DNA of 64,000 nucleotides from Streptomyces violaceusniger (lineage in GTDB: Bacteria; Actinomycetota; Actinomycetes; Streptomycetales; Streptomycetaceae). The number at the start of each line of letters is the position of its first letter. Within the stretch, counting starts at the first letter, position 1. Where the stretch lies: assembly GCA_005405945.1 (NCBI GenBank), contig BJHW01000001.1:8370001-8434000 (forward strand), read 5' to 3'. A program made the position numbers and the translations under genes. The notes beneath the pieces were generated by a model that saw only the letters and a program-made list of their open reading frames with translations, did not search any database and was not told where the DNA came from. Of the stretch, positions 54,595-62,815 are shown in pieces.

Positions 54595-55965
54595 GTGAAC
54601 CGCATCGTCATCGAGAACTGCGCCGTCGCCACCGTGGACGCCCACGACACCGAGTACGCCTCCGGCCATGTCGTCGTCGCGGACCACCGCATCGAGTCGG
54701 TGGGCGAGGGGCGCGCCCCGGAGGGTCTTGAGGGCGTCGTCCGCCGGGTGGACGGCACGGGGCACCTGGTCACGCCCGGCCTGGTCAACACCCATCACCA
54801 CTTCTACCAGTGGCTCACCCGCGGCCTGGCCCAGGACAGCAACCTCTTCGACTGGCTGGTCGCGCTCTACCCCGTCTGGGCGCGGATCGACGAGCCGATG
54901 GTCCACGCGGCGGCGCGTGGCTCGCTCGCGATGATGGTGCGCGGCGGGGTCACCACCGCCATGGACCACCACTACGTCTTTCCGCGCGGCAGCGGCGATC
55001 TGCTGGGCGCCGAGATCCGCGCGGCGCGCGAGCTGGGGGTGCGGTTCACCGCCGCCCGCGGCTCCATGGACCTCGGCACTTCCGACGGCGGACTGCCGCC
55101 GGACTTCGCCGTGGAGTCCAAGGAGGACGCGCTGGCCGCCACCGAGGAGGCCATCGACACCCACCACGACCCGGCGTTCGACGCCATGCTGCGGATCGTG
55201 GTGGCGCCCTGCTCGCCCTTCTCCGTCTCCACCGAACTGCTCCGCGAGTCCGCGACACTGGCCCGCCGCAAGGGCGTACGGCTGCACACCCACGGCTCGG
55301 AGACCGTGGAGGAGGAGAAGTTCTGTCACGAGCGGTTCGGAATGGGCCCGACCGACTACTTCGAGTCCACCGGCTGGCTGGGCGAGGACGTGTGGATGGC
55401 CCACTGCGTCCACATGAGCGACACCGACATCCAGGCGTTCGCCCGGACCGGCACCGGGGTGGCCCACTGTCCCTCCTCCAACGCCCGGCTCGCCGCCGGG
55501 ATCGCCCGCGTCCCCGATCTGCTCGCCGCGGGCGTACCGGTCGGCCTCGGCGTGGACGGCACCGCCTCCAACGAATCCGGTGAGCTCCACACCGAACTGC
55601 GCAACGCGCTGCTGATCAACCGGCTCGGCGGCCACCGCGAGAAGGCGCTGAACGCCCGTCAGGCGCTGCGCCTCGGCACCCACGGCGGTGCGCGGGTGCT
55701 GGGCCGCCAGGAGGAGATCGGCTCGCTGGAGCCGGGCAAACTGGCCGACCTGGTGCTGTGGAAGCTGGACGGCCTCGGCCACTCGTCCATCGCCGACCCC
55801 GTGGCGGCCCTCGTCCTCGGCGCCCCGGCCCCGGTGACCCTGTCCCTGGTGAACGGCGCTCCGGTGGTGGAGTCGGGCCGGCTGCTCACCGTGGACGAGG
55901 ACCAGATCGCCCTGGAGGCGCGCACCGAGGCACGGCGCCTGGCCCGTCTCGCGGAAGACGACTGA
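54595..55965 (+). CDS. 8-oxoguanine deaminase (amidohydrolase superfamily)
   Basis: This 456-residue zinc amidohydrolase has metal ligands in TPGLVNTHHHFYQWLTRGL (HxH), HTHGSE, HCVHMSDTD and GLGVDGTASNES. HFYQWLTRGLAQDSNLFDWL resembles 8-oxoguanine deaminases of the cog0402 group, which turn 8-oxoguanine into urate and can act on related aminopurines. That product feeds the adjacent uricase, which fits the location 50 bp downstream in the same operon. Cytosine or guanine deaminase is a less likely alternative. The start is GTG 54595 with GGAGGG upstream. Intact. Confidence 0.87.
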   Translation: MNRIVIENCAVATVDAHDTEYASGHVVVADHRIESVGEGRAPEGLEGVVRRVDGTGHLVTPGLVNTHHHFYQWLTRGLAQDSNLFDWLVALYPVWARIDEPMVHAAARGSLAMMVRGGVTTAMDHHYVFPRGSGDLLGAEIRAARELGVRFTAARGSMDLGTSDGGLPPDFAVESKEDALAATEEAIDTHHDPAFDAMLRIVVAPCSPFSVSTELLRESATLARRKGVRLHTHGSETVEEEKFCHERFGMGPTDYFESTGWLGEDVWMAHCVHMSDTDIQAFARTGTGVAHCPSSNARLAAGIARVPDLLAAGVPVGLGVDGTASNESGELHTELRNALLINRLGGHREKALNARQALRLGTHGGARVLGRQEEIGSLEPGKLADLVLWKLDGLGHSSIADPVAALVLGAPAPVTLSLVNGAPVVESGRLLTVDEDQIALEARTEARRLARLAEDD

Positions 55966-56025
55966 ACGTAACGGGAAGTCGCCCGCCGCTCACGGTGCGG
56001 GGCCTTTCCGGCCGGCCGGGCCGCG

Positions 56026-57644
56026 TCAGTCCAGCAGTTCGTACGCGGGCAGCGTCAGGAACTCGGTGTAGTTCTCGTCCAGCGCGACCTTCAGCAGCAG
56101 ATCGTGCGCCTGGATCCACCTGCCCGCGGCGAAGGCGTCCTCGCCGACCTCCGCGCGGATCGCCGCCAGCTCCTCCGCGGCGACCTTACGGACACGATCG
56201 GCGGTGGCCTTCTCGCCGTCCTCGAAGACGATCCCCGCGTTGACCCACTGCCAGATCTGGGAGCGGGAGATCTCGGCGGTGGCCGCGTCCTCCATCAGGT
56301 TGAAGATCGCGACGGCGCCGAGGCCGCGCAGCCACGCCTCGATATAGCGGATGCCCACCTGCACGGCGTTGCGCAGGCCCTGGTGGGTGGGTTTCGCGTC
56401 GAGCGAGGCGATGTCGATCAGCTCGGCCGCGGTGACGTGGACGTCCTCGCGCAGCCGCTCCTTCTGGTGCGGCCGGTCGCCGAGGACCGCGTCGAAGGAG
56501 GCGCGGGCCACCGGGACCAGATCGGGGTGGGCGACCCAGGAGCCGTCGAAGCCGTCGCCGGCTTCACGGTCCTTGTCGGCCTTGACCTTGTCGAACGCGA
56601 CGGCGTTGACCTCGGGGTCGCGGCGCGAGGGGATGAAGGCCGCCATGCCGCCGATCGCGTGCGCGCCGCGCTTGTGGCAGGTGCGGACGAGCAGTTCGGT
56701 GTAGGCGCGCATGAACGGGGCGGTCATCGTGACCGCGTTGCGGTCCGGCAGGACGAAGCCGGGGCCGCCGTCGCGGAAGTTCTTCACGATGGAGAAGAGG
56801 TAGTCCCAGCGGCCCGCGTTGAGCCCGGAGGCGTGGTCGCGGAGCTCGTAGAGGATCTCGTCCATCTCGTACGCCGCCGTGATCGTCTCGATCAGAACGG
56901 TGGCGCGGATCGTCCCTTGTGGAATCCCGAGGTGGTCCTGCGCGAAGACGAAGACGTCGTTCCAGAGGCGGGCCTCGAGGTGGGACTCGGTCTTGGGGAG
57001 GTAGAAGTACGGCCCCTGGCCCCGGGCGAGCAGACGGCGGGCGTTGTGGAAGAAGTACAGCCCGAAGTCCACCAGGGCGCCGGGGACCGGGCGGCCGTCG
57101 GCGGCGCGCAGATGGCGCTCGTCGAGGTGCCAGCCGCGCGGCCGGGTGACGACGGTGGCCAGTGCGTCGTCGGGCCGCAGGGCGTAGCTCTTGCCCTCGG
57201 GGAGGTGAAGTCGATCCGGCGCTCATAGGCGTCGATCAGATTCAGCTGGCCGCCGATCACATTCGCCCAGGTCGGGGCGGAGGCGTCCTCGAAGTCGGCG
57301 AGCCAGACCTTGGCACCCGAGTTGAGGGCGTTGATGGTCATCTTGCGGTCGGTGGGGCCGGTGATCTCCACCCGGCGGTCCTCGAGCGCGGGCGGGGCCG
57401 GGGCGACGCGCCAGTCCGGGTCGTCCCGGATGTGGGCGGTCTCCGGGAGGAAGTCCAGGGTGCTGGTGCGGGCGATCTCGGCGCGGCGCTCCGCACGGCG
57501 CGCGAGCAGCTCGTCCCGGCGCGGGGTGAAGCGGTGGTGGAGCTCGGCCAGGAAGGCCAGGGCCGCGTCGGTCAGCACCTCTCCCTGACGCTCCAGCGGT
57601 TCGGCGTCGACGATGGCCAGCGGGGACGGCGCTGGTGCGGACAT
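56026..57644 (-). CDS. aceB: Malate synthase A
   Basis: This enzyme of 539 residues condenses glyoxylate with acetyl-CoA. Its N-terminal domain has GPTDRKMTINALNSGAKVWLADFEDASAPTW. The TIM-barrel core follows: PRGWHLDERHL, TVLIETITAAYEMDEILYELRDHASGLNAGRWDY with the substrate Arg/Glu, and then DGFDGSWVAHPDLV. The C-terminal catalytic Asp lies in FNLMEDAATAEISRSQIWQW. One base is missing near 57201 (TCCCCGAGGG, expected one more C), after YERRIDFTSP. The start is ATG 57644 with AAGGAG. Its setting among allantoin genes fits reuse of glyoxylate released from allantoate. It is convergent with the deaminase gene. Confidence 0.93.
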
Positions 57645-57710
57645 GGGCGGTCACTCCTTGGGCGAGTCTCGGCTCGACGCTCGCGATGCCTGTGTTTTGT
57701 GGATAGTAAG

Positions 57711-57744
57711 TTTCTCATGGTGGAAGTTCAATGTTCTGTTGAAC
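57711..57744 (-). promoter_or_regulatory. Double operator-like region upstream of malate synthase
   Basis: Two inverted repeats lie side by side 67-100 nt upstream of aceB: TTTC-N7-GGAA (57711-57725) and GTTCAA-TGTTCTG-TTGAAC (57726-57744). The second matches the TTCAA-N7-TTGA palindrome of the uraD promoter. The first resembles sites near the racemase and allantoinase genes. Regulator binding is inferred. Confidence 0.55.
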
Positions 57745-57767
57745 GCGGCCCTGCCCGTCGAGGCCCC

Positions 57768-58374
57768 TCACTCCAGCAGCGTCAAGTCCTCGGGGTGTCG
57801 ATGTCGTCCGCTCGGGCGATATCCGAGCAGTCGACGAGCGTGATCGCGGACTGATGCGCCCGCAGATAGGCGCGTGCCCCCGGTCGCCCACCGCACTCGC
57901 GGTGATATCGGCCCACCGGTCCGCGCCGAACAGCACCGGATGCCCCCGCTCCCCGCCGTACGCGGCCGCCGCCAGGGTGGACGGCGAGCGGTACGCGGCC
58001 ACCACCCGCGCCACGGCCTCGGCGCCGATCCCCGGCTGGTCCACCAGCGCGACCAGCGCCGCTCCCGCGCCCGTACCGGCCAGTGAGGCGAGCCCGGCCC
58101 GCAGCGAGGAGCCCATGCCCCGCTCCCAGTCGGGGTTGTCCACCAGGACGTACCCGTCCAGCCGGGCCCGCGCCCGTACGGTCCCGGCCGCGGCGCCCAG
58201 CACGATGTGCACCGGGGCGCAGCCGCCCTCCCGCAGCGCGTGCGCGGCGTGCTCCACCAGCGGTCGCCCCCGATGCGTCAAAAGGGCCTTGGGGCGCCCG
58301 CCCAGCCGCCGGCCGCCCCCGGCCGCCAGGACGATCCCGGCGACCTGCGCGGAGTCCTCCGTTGTGCGATCCAT
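57768..58374 (-). CDS. MobA/MocA-like molybdopterin nucleotidyltransferase
   Basis: This protein is about 202 residues. It has an NTP-transferase fold: IVLAAGGGRRLGGRPKALL (nucleotide-binding AGG...G-PK, residue 14 onward), LVDNPDWERGMGSSLRAGL, VALVDQPGIGAEAVARVV and GHPVLF. MocA/MobA proteins attach CMP or GMP to molybdopterin, so a role in cofactor supply for the xanthine dehydrogenase of this window is a fair inference. Two single-base losses occur, near 57878 (CGGGGGCAC, expected one more G) and near 57803 (CACCCCGAGG, expected one more C). The restored C-terminus ends DTPEDLTLLE at a stop at 57768. The start is ATG 58374. It lies upstream of aceB on the same strand. Confidence 0.85.
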
Positions 58375-58648
58375 GGGCCCTGCTTACCGCACATCAGGGC
58401 CGCGTGGGGGCTTCATCCCAGCCGGTCTGATTTTCGCTCTCCGTATAGCGCGTCGTGCACTGAGTGGCGTTAACTGATCCGCGGCCCCTTGTGTCCGAAT
58501 CCACGCGAGGTGGAGGGTTGGGGCGGTCATGCGGGAGAGGGGGCAGGCTCGTGCGAGAGGGCGCGAGGGGGAGAAGGGCAGTGTTGGCCAACGATGGCGC
58601 GAGGCTCTGGGGGAACCCGGCGCCTTGTCAGTGGAGGGCGCCGCAGTC

Positions 58649-58966
58649 GTGGAAGTCAGGCGAGTGGCGGACACCGAGGACGATCCGAGGGTGGCCGAGC
58701 TGCGCCGTGCCGTGGCCCGGCTCAGGCGCGATCTGGCCGCCCACCCGGCGGAATTACCCGACCGGGCGATCGCGGACGACGAGCTGGCCGCGCTCGACGC
58801 CATGGCCCGCACCGGCGCCCCGGAGCTGCACCGGCTGCGCCGCTCGCTGCTCCTCATCGCGGGCGCCCTGGGCTCGGTCAGCGCCCTGAGCCCCGCCCTG
58901 ACGGGCGTCCGCGCGGCGATCGACCAGTTCGGCGACGTGCCACAGACGGGCATAGGGAGGGACTGA
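58649..58966 (+). CDS. DUF5955 family protein
   Basis: This small helical protein of about 105 residues has VAELRRAVARLRRDLAAHPAELPDRAIADDELAALDAMA, then LHRLRRSLLLIAGALGSVSALSPALTGVRAAIDQFG. The pattern is that of a Streptomyces family known only as DUF5955. It has no signal peptide. The start is chosen at GTG 58649, 10 nt after a GGAGGG. The frame is open from 58529 and GTG 58631 is possible. Its role is unknown, and it is divergent from the MocA-like gene. Confidence 0.7.
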   Translation: MEVRRVADTEDDPRVAELRRAVARLRRDLAAHPAELPDRAIADDELAALDAMARTGAPELHRLRRSLLLIAGALGSVSALSPALTGVRAAIDQFGDVPQTGIGRD

Positions 58967-59092
58967 GCGGACGGACAACGGGCAACGCGCGACGGGCAAG
59001 GCTGATCCGGCCGACCCGCCGACCCCGCCCGCGCCAGGCGGTTGCCCGGGGGTCCCGCTCGCGCCGGTGAGGCGACGCCTGCGGCGGGCTGC

Positions 59093-59241
59093 TCCCCTCC
59101 CCGCCCCTTCCCGACACCTGACGATATGCGGCTCCGTCGCGTGCGGGGCTCCGCCCCAGACCCCGGCAGAGGGTTCGCCCGAGGCCCCGGGGCCCTTCCC
59201 GGAGCCGCATATGGACGCTCCGGGAAGGGGTGAGGAGGGGG
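59093..59241. repeat. Nested palindromic element between convergent genes
   Basis: The outer arms CCCCTCCCCGCCCCTTCCCG and CGGGAAGGGGTGAGGAGGGG pair at 18 of 20 positions. The inner arms ATATGCGGCTCCG (59124-59136) and CGGAGCCGCATAT (59200-59212) pair perfectly. A GGGGCTCCGCCCC core like that of the 45335-45523 element lies within. It sits between the convergent DUF5955 and IclR genes in a 359-bp gap without other genes, and may serve as a bidirectional terminator. Confidence 0.8.
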
Positions 59242-59325
59242 AAGCATCGATATGCGGCCTTGCCGCGTGGTCCGCCGGGCCCCGCCCGCTTGGGCGGTGG
59301 CGCGCCGTCGTCGTCCCCTGCGCCG

Positions 59326-60116
59326 TCAGGCGGAACCCGTGCTGGCCAGCGCCCCCGACAGTTCGGCCGCGACCTCCTTGAGGATCGGCACGATCCGCTC
59401 CGTGGCCTCGTCGGTCACCCGGCCCGCCGGGCCGGAGATGGAGATGGCCGCCGGGGCGGGGGAGTCGGGCACCGGGACCGCGAGGCAGCGCACGCCCATC
59501 TCCTGCTCGTTGTCGTCCACCGCGTAGCCCTGCTCGTGGACCTGCCGCAGCGCGTCCAGGAACTCGTCCGGCGAGGTGATCGTCTTCTCGGTGGCCGCGG
59601 GCATGCCGGTACGGGCCAGCAGGGCGCGCACCTCCTCGGGGGCGTGCCCGCAAGCAGTGCCTTGCCGACGCCCGTGGTGTGGGGCAGCACCCGCCGCCCG
59701 ACCTCGGTGAACATCCGCATCGAGTGGCGCGAGGGCACCTGCGCGACGTACACCACCTCATCGCCGTCCAGCAGCGCCATGTTCGCGGTCTCGCCGGTCT
59801 CCTCCACCAGCCGCGCCAGATACGGCCGCGCCCAGGTGCCCAGCAGCCGGGACGAGCTCTCGCCGAGCCGGATCAGCCGGGGCCCGAGGGCATAGCGGCG
59901 GTTGGGCTGCTGGCGGACGTAGCCGCAGGCCACCAGCGTGCGCATCAACCGGTGGATGGTGGGCAGCGGCAGCCCGCTGCTGGTGGACAGCTCGCTCAGC
60001 CCGACCTCGCCCCCGGCGTCGGCCATCCGCTCCAGCAGGTCGAAGGCGCGCTCCAGGGACTGGACGCCACCGGAACCGGCGGTGGTGGCGGCGGTCTTGG
60101 ACTCGGCGGACGGCAC
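59326..60116 (-). CDS. IclR-family regulator of allantoin metabolism (AllR-like)
   Basis: This regulator is about 263 residues. The N-terminal winged helix is QSLERAFDLLERMADAGGEVGLSELSTSSGLPLPTIHRLMRTLVACGYVRQ. The C-terminal ligand domain has MALLDGDEVVYVAQVPSRHSMRM, GVGKALLA, and AVPVPDSPAPAAISISGPAGRV. One base is missing near 59647 (TGCGGGCACG, expected one more G), after ALLA. The start is GTG 60116 with AAAGGA eight nt upstream. It is divergent from the racemase-permease-allantoinase genes, as AllR-type IclR regulators of allantoin use typically are. The effector is probably glyoxylate or allantoin, by analogy. Confidence 0.88.
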
Positions 60117-60339
60117 GTCGGTGTTCCTTTCACAGCGGTCGGCACCGGCCCGCACACGGTGACGATCCGCTGCCGACCGGCCACGGGCAGCCTACCGGTC
60201 CCCGGCGACGCCCACAGTGGGCTTGGAAATGCTGTCGGTGCCGGTCACGGCCGGTATGGGGGACTGGCCATGATCGGTCGATGCCGGAATGCCGGGTTCC
60301 CTCGACGCGGGTGGCGGGGCTGGCTAGGTTCTCTGTATC

Positions 60340-60364
60340 GAAAGTCAACTTTCATCCTACGGAA
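60340..60364. promoter_or_regulatory. Operator-like repeats in IclR-racemase divergent region
   Basis: GAAAGT-CA-ACTTTC (60340-60353) is a perfect inverted repeat. On the minus strand it contains TTGACT with TAGCCA 16 nt further, a possible IclR gene promoter. It overlaps TTTC-N7-GGAA (60350-60364; spacing as in the aceB and allB upstream sites). The 291-bp divergent space contains no other feature. Confidence 0.5.
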
Positions 60365-60407
60365 TCGACGTCCTGAATCACTGGACCGGAACCGCTGCGG
60401 GAGTCCC

Positions 60408-61141
60408 ATGCGCATCCTCGTGCTGAACCCCAACACCACCGCCTCCATGACGGCCTCGATCCGGGCCATCGCGGAGGCGAGCGCGAGCCCCGGCACCGAG
60501 ATCGTGGCCACCGAGCCGCTGTGGGGGCCCGAGTCGATCGAGGGCCACTTCGAGGGCTATCTCAGCGCCGCCGCCGTACTGGACCGACTGGCCACGTACG
60601 ACGAGCCCTTCGACGCCCTCGTGATGGCCGGCTTCGGCGAGCCGGGCCGCGAGGGGCGCAGGAACTCCTCGACGTACCGGTCCTCGACATCACCGAGTCC
60701 GCCGCCCAGCTGGCCATGATGCTCGGCCACGCCTACGGGGTCGTCACCACTCTCGACCGGGCCGTACCGCAGATCAGGGACCGGCTGCTCATCGCCGGGC
60801 TGGCGCAGCGCTGCGCGGCGGTGCGCGGCACCGGCCTGGGCGTGCTGGAGCTGGAGGAAGACCCGGAGCGGACCGTCGAGGCCATCGTGCGGACCGCGCG
60901 CGAGGTGGTGGAGCGGGACGGCGCCGAGGTGATCTGCCTGGGGTGCGGTGGCATGGCCGGGCTCCAGGACCAGGTCTCGGCGGCGCTGGGCGGGGTCCCG
61001 GTCGTGGACGGCGTCGCCGCCGCGGTGCGGTTCGCCGAGTCGGTGGTCGGGCTCGGTCTCTCCACCAGCAAGGTGCGCACCTTCGCCCCGCCCCGTCCCA
61101 AGGCCATCGGCGGCTGGCCTGTCAGCGCCCGGCCGTCCTGA
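60408..61141 (+). CDS. Asp/Glu/hydantoin racemase family protein, probable allantoin racemase
   Basis: This protein is about 244 residues. It begins MRILVLNPNTTASMT, the family start. Two-domain racemases use a pair of Cys. The second is present in VICLGCGGMAG (about residue 183). At the first position, MAGFGEPGREG replaces the usual CFGDPG-type Cys with Gly. The frame breaks near 60655 (GAGGGGCGCAGG, expected one more G), after EPGREG, close to that site, but the Gly codon is upstream of the break and so is real as read. Between an IclR regulator and an allantoin permease/allantoinase, an allantoin racemase role is inferred. The start is ATG 60408. Confidence 0.8.
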
Positions 61142-61208
61142 TCCCACGGGTGAGTCCGCGGGCAACGTCGGCGTAATCGAACGGCAACACCTTCAAGGCA
61201 CCGTCATG

Positions 61209-61224
61209 CGGAAAAGTTATTCCG
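61209..61224. promoter_or_regulatory. CGGAA-N6-TTCCG inverted repeat before the permease
   Basis: CGGAA-AAGTTA-TTCCG lies 23 nt upstream of the permease start. It uses the same CGGAA/TTCCG half sites as the repeat before allantoinase, though in the opposite order. It may be bound by the IclR-type regulator. Confidence 0.45.
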
Positions 61225-61246
61225 GACGACTCTTATGGAGGGCGCC

Positions 61247-62734
61247 ATGGCATCACCGGTCGAACCGGACCCCCGTCTCCACAACGAAGACCTCGCGCCC
61301 GCCGTGGAGCGCAAGTGGGGAACGTACAGCATCTTCGCCATGTGGATGTCCGACACCCATGCGATCAGCAACTACACCTTCGCGGCGAGCCTGTTTGTGC
61401 TGGGGCTGCCCACCTGGGAGGTCTTCCTGTCCCTGCTGGCCGGTGTCACCATCCTCTACTGGTTCATGAACCGCATGGGCCATGCCGGCCATCGCACCGG
61501 AGTGCCCTTCCCCGTGCTGGCACGGGCCAGCTGGGGTGTGTACGGGGCCAATATCCCCGCCCTTCTGCGGGCGGTGATGGCGGTCGCCTGGTACGGCATC
61601 CAGACCTGGCTGGCGTCGGAGGCGTTGATCCTCCTCGGCGTCCAACTGGCGCCCTCGCTCGCCGAATACGACCACAACTCCGTCTTCGGGCTGTCCACCC
61701 TCGGCTGGATCGCCTTCCTGGTGATGTGGCTGCTGCAGGCGGTGCTGCTCACCCGGGGCATGGAGTTCATCCGCAAGGTGCAGGACCTCGCCACCGGCCC
61801 GGTGGTCTGGTTGGTCATGCTCGCGCTCGCCGTGTGGCTGATCGCCAAGGCGGGTGGCGACATCTCGCTCACCGACAGCCTGACCGGGCTGAGCGGGCGC
61901 GAGCAACTCCACCAGAGCCTGATCGCGGTCAGCCTGACCGTCGCCACCTTCCTCACCCTCGTGCTCAACTACGCCGACTTCGCGCGCTTCACCCCGGACC
62001 ACCGGGCCTACCGGCGCGGCAATCTGCTGGGACTGCCGGTGAACTTCACCGCCTTCGCCGTCGTCTCGGTGCTGATGACGGCCGGCACCATCTCGGTCTT
62101 CGGCGAGGCGATCTCCGATCCGGTCCAGGTCATCGCGCGGATCGACAACCCGGTGGTCACGGTGGTCGGCGCGGTGTCCTTCATGGTCGCCACCATCGGC
62201 ATCAACGTCGTGGCGAACTTCGTCTCGCCCGCGTACGACTTCGCCAACCTCGCGCCGAAGTACCTCGACTTCCGGCGCGGGGGCATGATCACGGCGGTGC
62301 TCGCGATCGTGGTCATGCCGTGGAAGCTCTACTCGAGCCCGGTCGTCATCCAGTACTTCCTGGGCGCTCTCGGCGCCTTCCTCGGCCCGCTGGTCGCCGT
62401 GCTGCTCGTGGACTACTACCTGGTGCGGCGCGGAAACATCGATGTCGACGCGCTCTTCAGCGCCGACAAGGCGGGGGCGTACTACTACCGCAAGGGTTTC
62501 AACCCGGAGGCGATCATCGCCTTCGTGCCCTCCGCCACGGTCTCGGCGGTGTTGGCCCTGGTCAAGGGGTTCGAGGACGTGGCCCCGTTCTCCTGGGTCT
62601 TCGGAATGGTCATCGCCGGGGTCATCTACGCCGTGAGGTCCGCGAAGGTCCGCGTCGGTGGCGAACTGGCCGATGTACCGATTCCCTCGCAGGTCACGGC
62701 GGGTAGGGCCTTGACCGCGCCGACGACGGAGTGA
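61247..62734 (+). CDS. NCS1-family nucleobase/allantoin permease
   Basis: This protein of about 495 residues has 12 predicted membrane helices and belongs to the NCS1 transporters (PucI/allantoin or uracil type). The signature regions are KWGTYSIFAMWMSDTHAISNYTFAASLF near the N-terminus, VAWYGIQTWLASEAL (helix 3, substrate site), ATFLTLVLNYADFARFTP, and VVANFVSPAYDFANLAPKYLDFRRGG. Allantoin as substrate is inferred from its place between an allantoin racemase candidate and allantoinase. The start is ATG 61247 with GGAGGG four nt upstream (ATG 61235 is also possible). Intact. Confidence 0.9.
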   Translation: MASPVEPDPRLHNEDLAPAVERKWGTYSIFAMWMSDTHAISNYTFAASLFVLGLPTWEVFLSLLAGVTILYWFMNRMGHAGHRTGVPFPVLARASWGVYGANIPALLRAVMAVAWYGIQTWLASEALILLGVQLAPSLAEYDHNSVFGLSTLGWIAFLVMWLLQAVLLTRGMEFIRKVQDLATGPVVWLVMLALAVWLIAKAGGDISLTDSLTGLSGREQLHQSLIAVSLTVATFLTLVLNYADFARFTPDHRAYRRGNLLGLPVNFTAFAVVSVLMTAGTISVFGEAISDPVQVIARIDNPVVTVVGAVSFMVATIGINVVANFVSPAYDFANLAPKYLDFRRGGMITAVLAIVVMPWKLYSSPVVIQYFLGALGAFLGPLVAVLLVDYYLVRRGNIDVDALFSADKAGAYYYRKGFNPEAIIAFVPSATVSAVLALVKGFEDVAPFSWVFGMVIAGVIYAVRSAKVRVGGELADVPIPSQVTAGRALTAPTTE

Positions 62735-62754
62735 AGAATGCAACGAAAAATGAA

Positions 62755-62769
62755 TTCCGGGTAGCGGAA
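62755..62769. promoter_or_regulatory. TTCCG-N5-CGGAA inverted repeat before allantoinase
   Basis: TTCCG-GGTAG-CGGAA is a perfect inverted repeat 46 nt upstream of the allantoinase start. It is followed by a 15-bp direct repeat (CCGGAGTTGGCGGGT twice, 62773-62802). It matches the TTYC-N7-GGAA spacing of the sites near aceB and the racemase. Confidence 0.5.
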
Positions 62770-62815
62770 AACCCGGAGTTGGCGGGTCCGGAGTTGGCGG
62801 GTGAGGAGGATGTCG

